From NCBI GenBank assembly GCA_963726105.1, contig CAVSBJ010000024.1, forward strand, positions 558,001-622,000: a DNA stretch of 64,000 nt. The letters are read 5' to 3'. The first letter of the stretch is position 1, and each line of letters begins with the position of its first letter. Source of the stretch: Roseiarcus sp963726105. GTDB taxonomy: Bacteria > Pseudomonadota > Alphaproteobacteria > Rhizobiales > Beijerinckiaceae. Below are positions 1 to 8,525 of the stretch, one piece after another. The position numbers were made by a program, and so were the translations under genes. The notes under the pieces were generated by a model. It saw nothing but the letters and a program-made list of their open reading frames with translations. It did no database searches and had not been told where the DNA came from.

Positions 1-527
1 GCAAGAGCCCGAGCCGTGTGCATCGCTCGGCTTCGTCGAGGTAGGCGGTTGCGACGACGATTGCGACGCCCTCGCTCCGGAGGCCAGAGAGGATGCACCA
101 AAAGTCGTGCCGCGATACGGGATCGACGCCCGCCGTCGGCTCGTCGAGCAAGAGCACCCTCGGCGTATGGATGAGCGAACAGGTGAGGCCGAGCTTCTGT
201 TTCATCCAGCCCGACAACTGGCCGGCGCGCCGCTTGCGGAACGGCGTCATGCCGGAGGCTGCAAGCAGCCTCGCCGCGCGCTCCTCGCGGTCGCGGGGCT
301 GATGCCGAAGAGTTCCGCGAAGAACTCGATGTTTTCGTCAACCGTCAGGTCCTCGTAGACCCCGAAGCGTTGCGGCAGGTAGCTCACGCGCGAGCGTACG
401 CTCTCTGGGTCCGCTATGGCGTCAACCCTTCGATGGCGATCGATCCTTCGTCCGGCGTCATCACGGCGGCGAGGAGGCGCATGATCGTTGTCTTGCCGGC
501 TCCGTCGGGACCGACAAAGCCGTCCTG
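1..527 (-). pseudogene. ABC transporter ATP-binding protein, frameshifted and cut by the window edge
   Basis: Read on the minus strand, three frames together give an ABC ATPase of the drug/ABC-2 export type. Walker A (GPDGAGKTT) lies near 490-515. The stretch SYLPQRFGVYEDLTVDEN follows near 330-395, then a signature region LSGWMKQKLGL in which the usual second Gly is Trp, then Walker B (LLLDEPTAGVDP) near 130-165. A one-base shift separates Walker A from the Q-loop region (about 418-425) and a second lies near 280-290. The N-terminus before Walker A is missing and the C-terminus runs off the left edge. No partner permease is visible. It is almost certainly non-functional. Confidence 0.75.
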
Positions 528-746
528 TGGTGCAACGCGCGTCGGATGAAATGCCGCAGCCCTGACTCGGGGAAAGCGAGCCGCCGATGGCTGGGCTGGG
601 ACAATCTCGGCCCAGCACGCTGCGGGGCGCGCCTCATAAGCCGCGGCAATAAAGCTTGAGGTCTCGGGCTTGTCCCATGTCAGACGGGAATCATAGTCCG
701 CGAGAACGGCCGCTTGCGTCGACCCCAGCCGGCCGGAATGCGCATA

Positions 747-960
747 TTGGGTTGAAAAACTCGGATTTTCGTCTCGATCACAATTGTCGAGACCGTGCAG
801 CCGTTATGAGAAATTCTTGCTAGGGACACTCGGCCTACAACAGCGGTCGCGACCCAGCGACCTTCGTAGCCTGCGCACGGACTCATTCAAGTTCAAACGA
901 GCGCAAACGCGAAGCGAGGCCATTTTTCCGCGAGAGGCCAATTCAGGGTTTTTCAACAGA
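747..960 (+). repeat. 210-bp dispersed repeat, copy 1
   Basis: This stretch is nearly identical, in opposite orientation, to 8179-8389; the differences are a handful of substitutions and a 2-bp indel. Its ends are imperfect inverted repeats beginning GTTGAAAAAC, as in a MITE or internally deleted IS. A minus-strand reading of the copies (WVATAVVGRVPSKNFS in copy 2) loosely recalls the C-terminal end of IS5-family transposases (RVATRYDRLAKNFL), but this is weak. No target-site duplication is obvious. Confidence 0.75.
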
Positions 961-1356
961 ATCCGCCGATTCCGGTCATTTTTGGGCGGGCAAGGAGATC
1001 GCCAAGGCTCAAGTAAACCATAACTTCATGGCGTCGCGAATCGAAGCGCGCAAAGCTGCGCGCGCATCGACTGCGCTGACCGTCGGATCTGCCTCGCCTT
1101 AAGGTCGAGATGTCGCGCGCTGCGGTCGGATGAGAGCAGACAATTGGCGAAGCGAGTTTTGCGGGCGGATGCGGCCTAGGGCGCCGACTATCGGGTTCTA
1201 GCCCGCTGGATTCTCGTCACGCTCGATCGCCCGCGCGCGGCCGCTGACTGGCCATAAGCCCAAGATCTCTCTTTCGCTTCGGCAGACAGAAGGCTAGCGT
1301 CGGGAGATGCGACAATCGCAGGTTGGCAGCGCCAAGTCGCGCGGGAGGAGGAGGTT
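961..1356. other. intergenic region upstream of the liv operon; no gene seen
   Basis: No frame on either strand gives a convincing protein here. The 3' end holds the ribosome-binding site GGAGGAGG just before the ATG at 1357. The promoter of the transporter operon must lie in this stretch or within the repeat to its left, but no clear -35/-10 pair was found. Confidence 0.5.
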
Positions 1357-2529
1357 ATGTCGAGATTCTCGATGTTCGGGACCGCGCTGGCCGCGGTGCT
1401 GCTCGCGGGTCCCGCTCACGCGGACGATAATACTGTCACAGTCGGCATGATCCTGCCGATGACCGGCCAGCAGGCGTCCACCGGCAAGCAGGAACGCGCC
1501 GGCGCTGAGCTTTACATGCAGCAGCATGGCGACACCGTCGCCGGAAAAAAGATCGTTCTTGAGATCAAGGACGACACTGGCGCGGCCGACGTCTCCAAGC
1601 GCCTGGCGGAAGAGCTGATCGGCAACGATCACGCCAAGGTGCTGATGGGTTTCGGGTTGACGCCTCTGGCGTTGGCCACGGCGCCGGTGGCCACGGAGGC
1701 GAAGGTTCCCGAGATCGTCAGCGCCGCCGCGACCGCGATGATCACCGAGAAGTCGCCCTATATTGTCCGCACGTCGTTCACCCTTCCGCAGGCGTCGGCG
1801 CCGATGGCCGAGTGGGCGGCCAAGAATGGGATCAAGAAAGTCGTCACCATCGTCGCTGACTATGGCCCCGGCGTCGACGCCGAAAAATGGTTCTCCGAAA
1901 CGTTCGAGAAGAACGGCGGAACGGTTGCGGAGAAAATCCGCGTGCCGCTCAAGAATCCGGATTTCGCGCCCTTCCTGCAGCGGGTGAAGGACGACGCGCC
2001 GGATGCGGTGTTTGTTTTCGTGCCATCGGGCCAGGGCGCGATCTTCATGAAGGAGTTTGTCGAGCGCGGACTCGACAAGTCGGGGATCAAGCTGATCGGC
2101 ACCGGCGACGTGACCGACGACGACCTGCTCGCGGACATCGGCGATCCCGCGCTCGGCGCAGTGACCACGCATCATTATTCCGCGGCGCACGATTCGCTGG
2201 AGAACAAGGCGTTCGTAGAGGCGTTCAAGAAGGCCAACAACGGCATGCGGCCGAACTTCATGGCGGTCGGCGCCTATGACGGCATGACGCTCCTCTACAA
2301 GGCCTTGGAAAAGACTAAAGGCGACGCCAGCGGCGACGCGCTGATCGCGGCGATGAAGGGCATGAACTGGATGAGCCCGCGCGGGCCAGTCTCGATCGAT
2401 CCCGAAACACGCGACATCGTGCAGAACATCTATGTGCGCAAGGTCGAAAAGAAGGACGGCGCGCTTTACAATGTCGAGTTCGCGACCATCCCCGACGTGA
2501 AGGACCCGTACAAGGCCGCCAAGCATTGA
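1357..2529 (+). CDS. branched-chain amino acid-type ABC transporter substrate-binding protein
   Basis: Periplasmic ligand-binding component of a LivJ-like (Peripla_BP_6) ABC importer, 390 residues. A cleavable signal peptide covers about residues 1-22 (hydrophobic core then GPAHA before DDN). The mature protein opens with VGMILPMTGQQASTGKQ, typical of the family, and the two-lobe fold runs through to the C-terminus. The start is fixed by a strong GGAGGAGG ribosome site. It is the first gene of a five-gene operon with two permeases and two ATPases. Proteins of this group bind branched-chain amino acids, urea, amides or aromatic acids, and the substrate cannot be told from sequence. The tautomerase and MocR remnant downstream would suit an organic-acid substrate, but that is only inference. 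Confidence 0.88.
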   Translation: MSRFSMFGTALAAVLLAGPAHADDNTVTVGMILPMTGQQASTGKQERAGAELYMQQHGDTVAGKKIVLEIKDDTGAADVSKRLAEELIGNDHAKVLMGFGLTPLALATAPVATEAKVPEIVSAAATAMITEKSPYIVRTSFTLPQASAPMAEWAAKNGIKKVVTIVADYGPGVDAEKWFSETFEKNGGTVAEKIRVPLKNPDFAPFLQRVKDDAPDAVFVFVPSGQGAIFMKEFVERGLDKSGIKLIGTGDVTDDDLLADIGDPALGAVTTHHYSAAHDSLENKAFVEAFKKANNGMRPNFMAVGAYDGMTLLYKALEKTKGDASGDALIAAMKGMNWMSPRGPVSIDPETRDIVQNIYVRKVEKKDGALYNVEFATIPDVKDPYKAAKH

Positions 2530-2603
2530 AGGGACGCGCCTTCTCCCAGCCGGGAAAGGCGGCGCAAGGCGCCGAATGACGGTCCCCTTTTGCGGAGCGC
2601 CCG

Positions 2604-3467
2604 ATGCTGACCATTCTGCTCGACGGCCTGGCCTATGGCATGCTGCTGTTCGTGCTGGCCTGCGGGCTCTCGGTGACTCTGGGGTTGATGAACTTCATCA
2701 ATCTCGCCCATGGCGCGTTCGCAATGGTGGGCGGCTATGTGACCGCGCTGCTCATGAACCGGGCCGGCGTTCCGTTTCTCGTCACGCTGCCCGCGGCGTT
2801 CCTCGTTCCGGCGATTCTTGGCGTCGTCCTCGAGCGCACGCTCTACCGGCGCCTCTACGGCGCGAGCCCGCTCGATCAGGTGCTGTTCACCATTGGGCTC
2901 GTGCTGATGGCGATGCCGATCGCCGCCTACCTCGTCGGTGACGAACCGCAGCAGGTTCATCTCCCGGTTTGGCTCAGCGGACGAATCGAGATTCGCGGAG
3001 TCGGCATCGGCGTCTACCGGCTTTTCATCATCGTCGTATGCGGCGCGATCGCGGTGGCTTTGCAAGTGTTCCTGATCAAGACGCGCTTCGGCGCCCAACT
3101 CAGGGCGGCGGTCGATGACCCGCGCGTCGCGCAGGGTCTGGGAATCAATGTCGAGCGCATCTTCGCCACCGCCTTCGCGGCCGGCAGCGGGCTGGCCGGC
3201 CTGGGCGGAGCGCTGGCCGCCGATGTCGTCGGCGGCATCGATCCTTCGTTCCCGGTGAAATTCCTGGTGACTTTCCTTATCGTCGTCACCATCGGCGGCT
3301 CGAACGGGATCATGGGAGCTCTGATCGGCTCGCTCCTGCTCGGCGTGCTCGATGTTGCGGGGAAATATTACGCGCCCTCGATCGGCGCCTTCATCATCTA
3401 CGGCGTGATGGTCGTCACCCTCATCTTGCGCCCGCAAGGACTGCTTGCGCGCGGTGACGCGCGATGA
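2604..3467 (+). CDS. livH: branched-chain amino acid-type ABC transporter permease (LivH family)
   Basis: Inner-membrane permease of 287 residues, hydrophobic throughout with about eight predicted membrane segments. It shows the LivH hallmark near the N-terminus (GLSVTLGLMNFINLAHGAF) and the cytoplasmic coupling region around residues 155-185 (LRAAVDDPRVAQGLGINV), which contacts the ATPase. It lies 74 bp after the binding protein and overlaps the next permease gene by 4 bp, as expected of a translationally coupled operon. The gene symbol is by family; the substrate is unknown. Confidence 0.9.
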   Translation: MLTILLDGLAYGMLLFVLACGLSVTLGLMNFINLAHGAFAMVGGYVTALLMNRAGVPFLVTLPAAFLVPAILGVVLERTLYRRLYGASPLDQVLFTIGLVLMAMPIAAYLVGDEPQQVHLPVWLSGRIEIRGVGIGVYRLFIIVVCGAIAVALQVFLIKTRFGAQLRAAVDDPRVAQGLGINVERIFATAFAAGSGLAGLGGALAADVVGGIDPSFPVKFLVTFLIVVTIGGSNGIMGALIGSLLLGVLDVAGKYYAPSIGAFIIYGVMVVTLILRPQGLLARGDAR

Positions 3468-4483
3468 GCGCCCCCGCCACAGCCGCGACAATGGACCGCC
3501 TTGCCGCACATTTGCAACGGCGCGCGCGTTGGCGCTGGCCGGAACTCGTCTTCTGGCTTGCGGTGCCGGCCCTGATCTTCGCTTTGCCGTCGCGCGCGGC
3601 GATCATCAACGAAGCGCTCATCGCCGGCCTGTTTGCTTTGTCGCTCGACCTTATTCTCGGATTGGCCGGAATCGTTTCTCTTGGACACGCGGCGTTCCTT
3701 GGCCTAGGCGCTTACGCGGCGGCCATTCTCGCAAGCAATGGCTTCGCCGACCCCTTGCTCGGGCTCGCATTTGGAGCGGGCGTCGCGGCCCTTGTCGGCC
3801 TCGTCACCGCGCCGCTCTTGCTTCGAGGCGGCGACTTGACGCGGCTCATGGTGACGCTTAGCGTGTCGCTCATGCTCGGCGAGCTCGCCAACCGCAACGG
3901 CTGGCTCACGGGCGGCGCGGACGGGCTCAATTTCTCGATGGCGCCAGTCCTCAGACTGCTCCCGATCGGCTTCACCGGGCAGCGCAATGCGGCGCTCTAC
4001 AGTTTCGTGGTCCTGTTCACTTTGTTCGCGATCGCGCGCCGACTTGCGCACTCACCGTTCGGACTGGCCTTGGCCGCGACCCGCGAAAATCGCCTGCGCG
4101 CGAGTGCGCTTGGCGTCGACACTAGCCGGCGCATCGTTGCAATCTATACCATTGCCGCCGCTTACGGAGGCACGGCCGGCGCGCTGCTGGCGCAGACAAC
4201 GCAGATCGTGTCGCTCGATCTGTTCGACTTCCATCGATCGGCCGACGTCATGCTGATGCTCATCATCGGCGGCCCAGGATATCTCTACGGCGGCCTCATC
4301 GGCGCGGCGGCGTTCATCGTGCTGAGGGACGTGATTTCCGCAGCGACGCCCGAATATTGGGAATTCTGGATTGGGCTCGCCTTGGTCATACTCGTGCTGG
4401 CCGGCCGCGAGCGCATCGCGGCGGCACCCCGGCGACTCGTCACCCTCGTCGCGCCGCGCGCCACCCGTCGAGACGTGGCGTGA
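3464..4483 (+). CDS. livM: branched-chain amino acid-type ABC transporter permease (LivM family)
   Basis: Second membrane subunit of the importer, 339 residues. The N-terminal 30 residues are polar and Arg-rich, followed by multiple membrane segments. The LivM signature LILGLAGIVSLGHAAF lies near residues 64-80 and the coupling helix (LAATRENRLRASALGVD) near 200-217. It starts inside the end of livH (ATGA overlap) and its stop overlaps the GTG start of livG. LivM pairs with LivH to form the translocation channel. Confidence 0.9.
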   Translation: MSAPATAATMDRLAAHLQRRARWRWPELVFWLAVPALIFALPSRAAIINEALIAGLFALSLDLILGLAGIVSLGHAAFLGLGAYAAAILASNGFADPLLGLAFGAGVAALVGLVTAPLLLRGGDLTRLMVTLSVSLMLGELANRNGWLTGGADGLNFSMAPVLRLLPIGFTGQRNAALYSFVVLFTLFAIARRLAHSPFGLALAATRENRLRASALGVDTSRRIVAIYTIAAAYGGTAGALLAQTTQIVSLDLFDFHRSADVMLMLIIGGPGYLYGGLIGAAAFIVLRDVISAATPEYWEFWIGLALVILVLAGRERIAAAPRRLVTLVAPRATRRDVA

Positions 4484-5235
4484 GCGCTCCGGCGCTGGAA
4501 GCGCGGGGCCTCATGCGTCATTTCGGCGCCCTGATCGCGACCGACGATGTATCGTTTGCGGTTCAGCCCGGAGCCCGGCAGGCGTTGATCGGACCGAACG
4601 GCGCCGGCAAGACCACGCTGATCAATCTCCTCACGGGGGTCCTCAAGCCGACAGCCGGCCAGGTCTTGCTGCAGGGGCGCGACGTCACGGGTCTCGCGTC
4701 AAGCGCGCGGGTCAGGATGGGGCTATCCCGCACGTTCCAGATCAATCAGCTCTTCCCCGATCTAACGCCAGCCGAGTCGCTCGGGCTCGCGATCTCGGAG
4801 CGCAACGGCTCCGGCGCCGATTTCTGGCGGGTTGCAGGCGGCCGGCCGGAAATTGTCGCTGAAATCGAAGGTCTGCTCACGCGTTTTGGCCTCGAATCCG
4901 ACTTCGACCGGCCCACGCGCAAACTTCCATATGGGAAGCAACGGCTCCTGGAGATCGCGCTCGCCTTGGCTACGCGCCCGCAAGTGCTCCTGCTTGACGA
5001 GCCCGCCGCCGGCGCGCCGGAGGAAGAACGGCAGGACATCCTCGCCGCGCTCGCCGCTCTGCCTTCAGACGTCGCGATCCTCTTGATCGAGCACGACATG
5101 GACCTCGTATTCAATTTTGCCGGGCGTATTTCGGTGCTGGTCGCGGGGAAGCTTTTGACTGAGGGCGAGCCAGAGGCGATCGCGGCGGATGAGCGCGTCC
5201 GAGCCGTCTATCTCGGCGAGGACGCGCATGGCTGA
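4480..5235 (+). CDS. livG: branched-chain amino acid-type ABC transporter ATP-binding protein (LivG family)
   Basis: ATPase subunit of 251 residues. The start chosen is GTG at 4480, overlapping the livM stop as GTGA; an upstream in-frame ATG at 4357 would put more than 100 bp inside livM. Walker A is GPNGAGKTT at residues 38-46, Walker B is VLLLDEPAAG, and an EHDMD switch-His segment follows. The signature is LPYGKQRLLEIA, the LivG-style variant of LSGGQ. It would power the LivHM channel together with the LivF subunit. It overlaps livF by 8 bp. Confidence 0.9.
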   Translation: MSAPALEARGLMRHFGALIATDDVSFAVQPGARQALIGPNGAGKTTLINLLTGVLKPTAGQVLLQGRDVTGLASSARVRMGLSRTFQINQLFPDLTPAESLGLAISERNGSGADFWRVAGGRPEIVAEIEGLLTRFGLESDFDRPTRKLPYGKQRLLEIALALATRPQVLLLDEPAAGAPEEERQDILAALAALPSDVAILLIEHDMDLVFNFAGRISVLVAGKLLTEGEPEAIAADERVRAVYLGEDAHG

Positions 5236-5941
5236 GCTGCTGCGGGTCGAGAGCTTAAGCGCGGGTTATGGCGAGGCGAGGGTCATCCACGGCGTCGGCT
5301 TCGTATTGGAGGATGGCCAATCGCTGGCGTTGCTTGGACGCAACGGTGTCGGCAAGACAACACTTGTCGATTCGCTTATCGGGGTCACCACCCATTTTGG
5401 CGGCCGCATCGAGCTCGGCGGCGAGGACATCGCGGCTCTTCCGCCGTACTTGCGCGCGCGACGCGGCCTCGGCTGGACGCCGCAGGAGCGGAATATTTTC
5501 CGCTCCCTGACTGTCGAAGAGAACCTGACCGCGGTCGCGATTCCCGGAGCCTGGACGGTCAAGCGTATCTACGGGCTCTTTCCTCGCCTCAAGGAGCGGC
5601 GCCAAACCATGGGGCGGCAATTGTCCGGCGGGGAGCAGCAGATGCTCGCCATCGGCCGCGCGCTGGTCCTGAACCCGCGCCTCTTGCTGCTCGATGAGCC
5701 AACGGAGGGACTGGCGCCGATCATCGTCGACGAATTGCTGGCCGCTTTGCGCGAATTCAGCCGCGCGGGCCTGTCGATGATCATGGTCGAACAGAAGCCG
5801 AAGAAGATCTTGCCCTTCACCGATCGGGCGATCGTGCTCGATCGCGGAGCCATCGCGCATGCAGCGCCGAGCGCTGATCTCCTCGCGGACCCGACCGCGC
5901 TCGACGCCCATCTGACAGCGACGAAGAAAGGGGCACGATGA
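5228..5941 (+). CDS. livF: branched-chain amino acid-type ABC transporter ATP-binding protein (LivF family)
   Basis: Second ATPase, 237 residues from the ATG at 5228. Walker A (GRNGVGKTT) begins near residue 37. The Q-loop region is GWTPQERNIFRSLTVEENL, the signature is LSGGEQQ, and Walker B is LLLLDEPTEGLAP, which is the LivF form. It starts 8 bp inside livG. It is the last recognisable gene of the operon; downstream lies gene debris rather than a metabolic gene. Confidence 0.9.
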   Translation: MAELLRVESLSAGYGEARVIHGVGFVLEDGQSLALLGRNGVGKTTLVDSLIGVTTHFGGRIELGGEDIAALPPYLRARRGLGWTPQERNIFRSLTVEENLTAVAIPGAWTVKRIYGLFPRLKERRQTMGRQLSGGEQQMLAIGRALVLNPRLLLLDEPTEGLAPIIVDELLAALREFSRAGLSMIMVEQKPKKILPFTDRAIVLDRGAIAHAAPSADLLADPTALDAHLTATKKGAR

Positions 5942-6533
5942 AGCGCAGCCCTACTTCGACAGGCAATCCCAAAGGGACGGGACGCCAGCCCGCAAGAGTT
6001 CGCGCGAAAATTGGGCCACTCATCCGCGGCCCTCGCCTAGCGGGTGACGCCCGGGCTCTCAATCAATTGGCTGAGCGGCATCGTCGCCACGGTCGACGGT
6101 CGGTGTGCAAAAAAGCAGTCATTCCGGGACGGCTGAGCGAACTAGATTAGCACCATCCACCCATTTCTGTCCTTCCCGATCTGCCTGGAACGTGTCAACT
6201 CAACTCTCTGCGCCCCCTCGAGGTCATCAGGGGCGCCGCTTTATCGCCTGAGAGGTCTTGCCGAACCCGCAGGACCCGCTGCAGCAGATCATCCGCTCGC
6301 CCTTGCCGAACCGCGCCGACCGGGCGGTTGTCGGTCATCTGAGGAAACTCTGAATCGCCTCGGCGCGTGTCAGCTTCGGTCGAGCTTCACTGCTCAATGT
6401 GGTCGTGAGCGTCGCCGAAAACGCCGTCGTGGAAGGAATCGGAAAGCGCAGGGATAAAAACAGTCCACTTTCACCGCATGCCTGCGGGCGCGCTCGCCCG
6501 ACGCAACGATCGCCGGCAGAGGTGCCTGTTCGA
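5942..6533. other. region between livF and the trbI fragment; no convincing gene
   Basis: A 70-codon reading frame begins with an ATGA overlap at the livF stop (5938-6150), but its product is Arg/Pro-rich and matches nothing I recognise. The rest, to about 6533, has short frames only. Given the truncated genes on the right, this is probably decayed island DNA. Confidence 0.4.
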
Positions 6534-6765
6534 GGCCGCCATCCTTTCGACGCTGCTCAGCATCGGGTCGGAAGCCGGCGCCAACACCAACGAGAGCGCC
6601 CTCGTCCAGGCTCTGCGCCAGGGCTCCTCGCAGCGGTTCGCCCAGGCCGGCGAGCAGGCCGTCGGGCGCTCGCTCAACGTGCAGCCGCCGATCACTATCC
6701 GGCCCGGCTTTCCGGTCCGCGTGATCGTCAACCGCGACCTGGTGCTCGAACCCTATGCGGGATGA
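6534..6765 (+). pseudogene. trbI: C-terminal fragment of conjugative transfer protein TrbI (VirB10 family)
   Basis: Only the last 75 or so residues of TrbI remain, from AAILSTLLSIGSEAG to the terminal motif SLNVQPPITIRPGFPVRVIV and NRDLVLEPYAG. TrbI/VirB10 is the channel protein spanning both membranes of a type IV secretion system, normally over 350 residues. The proline-rich and membrane-anchor parts are gone. The stop overlaps the start of a DUF2274 gene as ATGA, which is the normal order at the end of trb operons in integrative elements. This shows that an ICE or plasmid transfer region once lay here. Confidence 0.8.
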
Positions 6766-6950
6766 AGAGGCGAACGATGGCGAAGCTCAAGCTCGGCGCG
6801 ATCGAAGACCTGAAGCCGGTCACGCTCACAATCGAGCTGCCTGCGGCGCTCCACCGAGATCTCGTCGCCTACGCCGAAGTTCTCGCACGCGAGAGAGCGC
6901 AAGGGACGATTGAGCCTGGCAAACTCATCGCCCCGTTGCTGGCCCTCGAA
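6762..6950 (+). pseudogene. truncated DUF2274 family protein (trb-operon end gene)
   Basis: DUF2274 proteins are small (about 75-80 residues) and usually sit immediately after trbI. Here the conserved first two thirds survive: KLKLGAIEDLKPVTLTIELP, then HRDLVAYAEVLARE and KLIAPLLA. The start is ATG 6762, overlapping the trbI stop, or ATG 6777. After about 6945 the homology ends because the DNA becomes an opposite-strand LysR fragment, so the normal tail is replaced by foreign sequence running to 7172. Its function is unknown even when intact. Confidence 0.7.
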
Positions 6951-7079
6951 CATCTGGAGTTCGAGCTGCGGGAACCGCTTTGCGACGTCTATTGGCATGG
7001 CCCGAAGATTCCCCACGGCCAAGGATGTGTAGAACCCGACCGCGAGCCTGCCAGCTTCGCCGCGGCCCGTCACGCTCAT
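6945..7079 (-). pseudogene. LysR-family regulator, internal fragment
   Basis: On the minus strand about 45 codons read GRGEAGRLAVGFYTSLAVGN, then LRAMPIDVAKRFPQLELQM. This is the beginning of the substrate-binding domain of LysR regulators, just after the linker helix. Both the DNA-binding half and the rest of the effector domain are absent. The fragment is bounded by DUF2274 sequence on one side and MocR sequence on the other, so it was left by recombination. It cannot make a functional regulator. Confidence 0.65.
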
Positions 7080-7576
7080 CTCTCAGCGCGAGGTGTTCGC
7101 GCAATGGCAAATAGCCGAAAGGGTTGCCATATTCGAGCAGATGCGCGCCGTTCTTGCGCCCGAGCGCGCTGAGGGCCTGGCGGATGCCGGATTCGTCCTG
7201 CCAGGAATTGGGTAACCACGGGCCGCCCGCAAGCGCCGGATGGTCTCCCGCCTCTAGAAGGCGGCGGATGAGCCCACACCAGCTGCTCATTGTGCTGGTG
7301 CGCCTCCGGAGCGCCCGGAACGGCGCCTTCGGAACGCGCTGCAACATAGAAGCCGGCGCCTCGGCGCGATTGTAAACAACCCATCGCGACGAGCCGGTCA
7401 TAGGCTTCGACGACGGTGAAGCGGCTCACGCCATGGGTCTCCGCGAAATTGCGGATCGAGGGTAGCCGAGTCCCGGGCCGCAGCTGCCGATCGTCGATCT
7501 GTCGCTTGACCCCTATGACGATTTGATCGGTCAGGGGGCAATCCTCATGCTGAACCATGTTGAGCGAAAGCATCAC
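7080..7576 (-). pseudogene. MocR/PdxR-type GntR regulator, truncated and frameshifted
   Basis: The N-terminal wHTH is complete (LTDQIVIGVKRQIDDRQLRPG, TRLPSIRNFAETHGVSRFTV), followed by a linker. After about 7250 the reading frame changes and the start of the aminotransferase-like domain appears (GNPFGYLPLREHLA), which then breaks off near 7080. Intact MocR proteins are 450-500 residues and bind PLP in that domain. The gene is divergent to the tautomerase, a common arrangement in which MocR controls the neighbour. The binding domain is lost, so regulation through PLP is unlikely, although the HTH alone could still be made. Confidence 0.75.
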
Positions 7577-7616
7577 GATCCCCGCGGTTGAGGACAGGGC
7601 TGGCGCACAGACCGCT

Positions 7617-7665
7617 ACAGTGCCGCAAACTGTTCATGCCCGCATTTCAAATTGTCTGGCACTGT
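7617..7665. promoter_or_regulatory. inverted repeat between the MocR remnant and the tautomerase, possible operator
   Basis: A perfect 8-bp inverted repeat, ACAGTGCC at 7617-7624 and GGCACTGT at 7658-7665, is separated by 33 bp. A further ACTGT at 7629-7633 forms ACAGT-N7-ACTGT with the first arm. MocR regulators bind well-spaced half-sites in divergent promoters, so this is a candidate site; no experimental consensus was available for comparison. Confidence 0.4.
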
Positions 7666-7743
7666 CCGGCTGTTTGTCAAGCCGCAAGAACTTTCGGTTC
7701 CCGCCCGCGGCTCCAAGTCCATTCATTCGTAAGGAGACGTTCA

Positions 7744-7968
7744 GTGCCGCTCATTCAGGTCCGAGTCATCAAAGACGTTTTCACCAAGGAACAGAAGAAG
7801 CAGATCATCTCGAAGCTTACCGACGCCATGGTCTCGATCGAGGGCGAAAATATGCGTCAGGTCGCTTGGTGCGTGGTCGAAGAAGTTGAGAGCGGCGACT
7901 GGGGGATCGCGGGCAATCCGCTCACCACGGCCAACGTCCACGCGCTCGCGCGCGGCAAGGCCGCGTAG
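7744..7968 (+). CDS. tautomerase family protein (4-oxalocrotonate tautomerase-like)
   Basis: A 74-residue protein starting at GTG 7744, so that Pro follows the initiator and becomes the catalytic N-terminal Pro-1 (PLIQVRVIKDVFTKEQKKQI). AAGGAG lies about 8 bases upstream and settles this start over the longer in-frame ATG at 7588. The family uses Pro-1 as a general base for keto-enol tautomerisation of unsaturated acids. The length and the VNVxA-like ending (NPLTTANVHALARG) suit the small tautomerases related to PptA. The substrate is unknown. Confidence 0.85.
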   Translation: MPLIQVRVIKDVFTKEQKKQIISKLTDAMVSIEGENMRQVAWCVVEEVESGDWGIAGNPLTTANVHALARGKAA

Positions 7969-8178
7969 CGCGTCGCATGTGTCATGAATGACGTGACGTC
8001 CGGGCGGCTCTTCGCCGTCCGGGCGTTGTCCGCGCGTGCCGCAGTTACCCGAATGAAGCGGTCACGATCTGAATCGGAGATACGCATCCCGCGCAAGAGT
8101 TCGCGTCGTCTTCCAGCTTTCTTGACGGCCGCTCTCCGCCCGACGCAGCGATTTGCCATGTCCGCTTCACGTCGATAC

Positions 8179-8389
8179 TGTTGAAAAACCCTGAATTGTA
8201 CTCTCGCGGAAAAATAGCCTCGCTTCGCGTTTGCGCTCCTTTGAACTTGAATGAGCCCGTGCGCAGGCTACGAAGGTCGCTGGGTCGCGACCGCTGTTGT
8301 AGGCCGAGTCCCTAGCAAGAATTTCTCATAACGGCTGCTCGGTCTCGACAATTGTGATCGAGACGAAAATCCGAGTTTTTCGACCCAAC
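8179..8389 (-). repeat. 210-bp dispersed repeat, copy 2 (inverted)
   Basis: Reverse complement of 747-960 with roughly 95% identity, bounded by GTTGAAAAAC-type ends. The two copies bracket 7.2 kb containing the liv operon, the trb debris and the tautomerase. It is probably an IS-derived or MITE-like element; no transposase gene is present. Confidence 0.75.
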
Positions 8390-8525
8390 ACGTCGACACG
8401 AGACGTCGCTCAACCGTCTCAAATTCGCAAATAGCGGTCATTACTCGACCCGATCGTGATGGTTCCAATATCGGGGTCTCCGTACGCTCCGCTTACTATT
8501 GTGCTAAGACGGCCTGGGGAACCAC

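Noticed and set aside
1294..2526. 410-codon open frame antisense to the liv binding-protein gene
   Set aside because: Arg/His/Asp-rich composition with no domain; a typical shadow of a high-GC gene. The sense strand has a signal peptide and ribosome site.
5938..6150. 70-codon frame overlapping the livF stop
   Set aside because: It has an ATGA overlap and some ribosome-site likeness, but the product is Arg/Pro-rich with no match and lies in decaying DNA; too weak to call.
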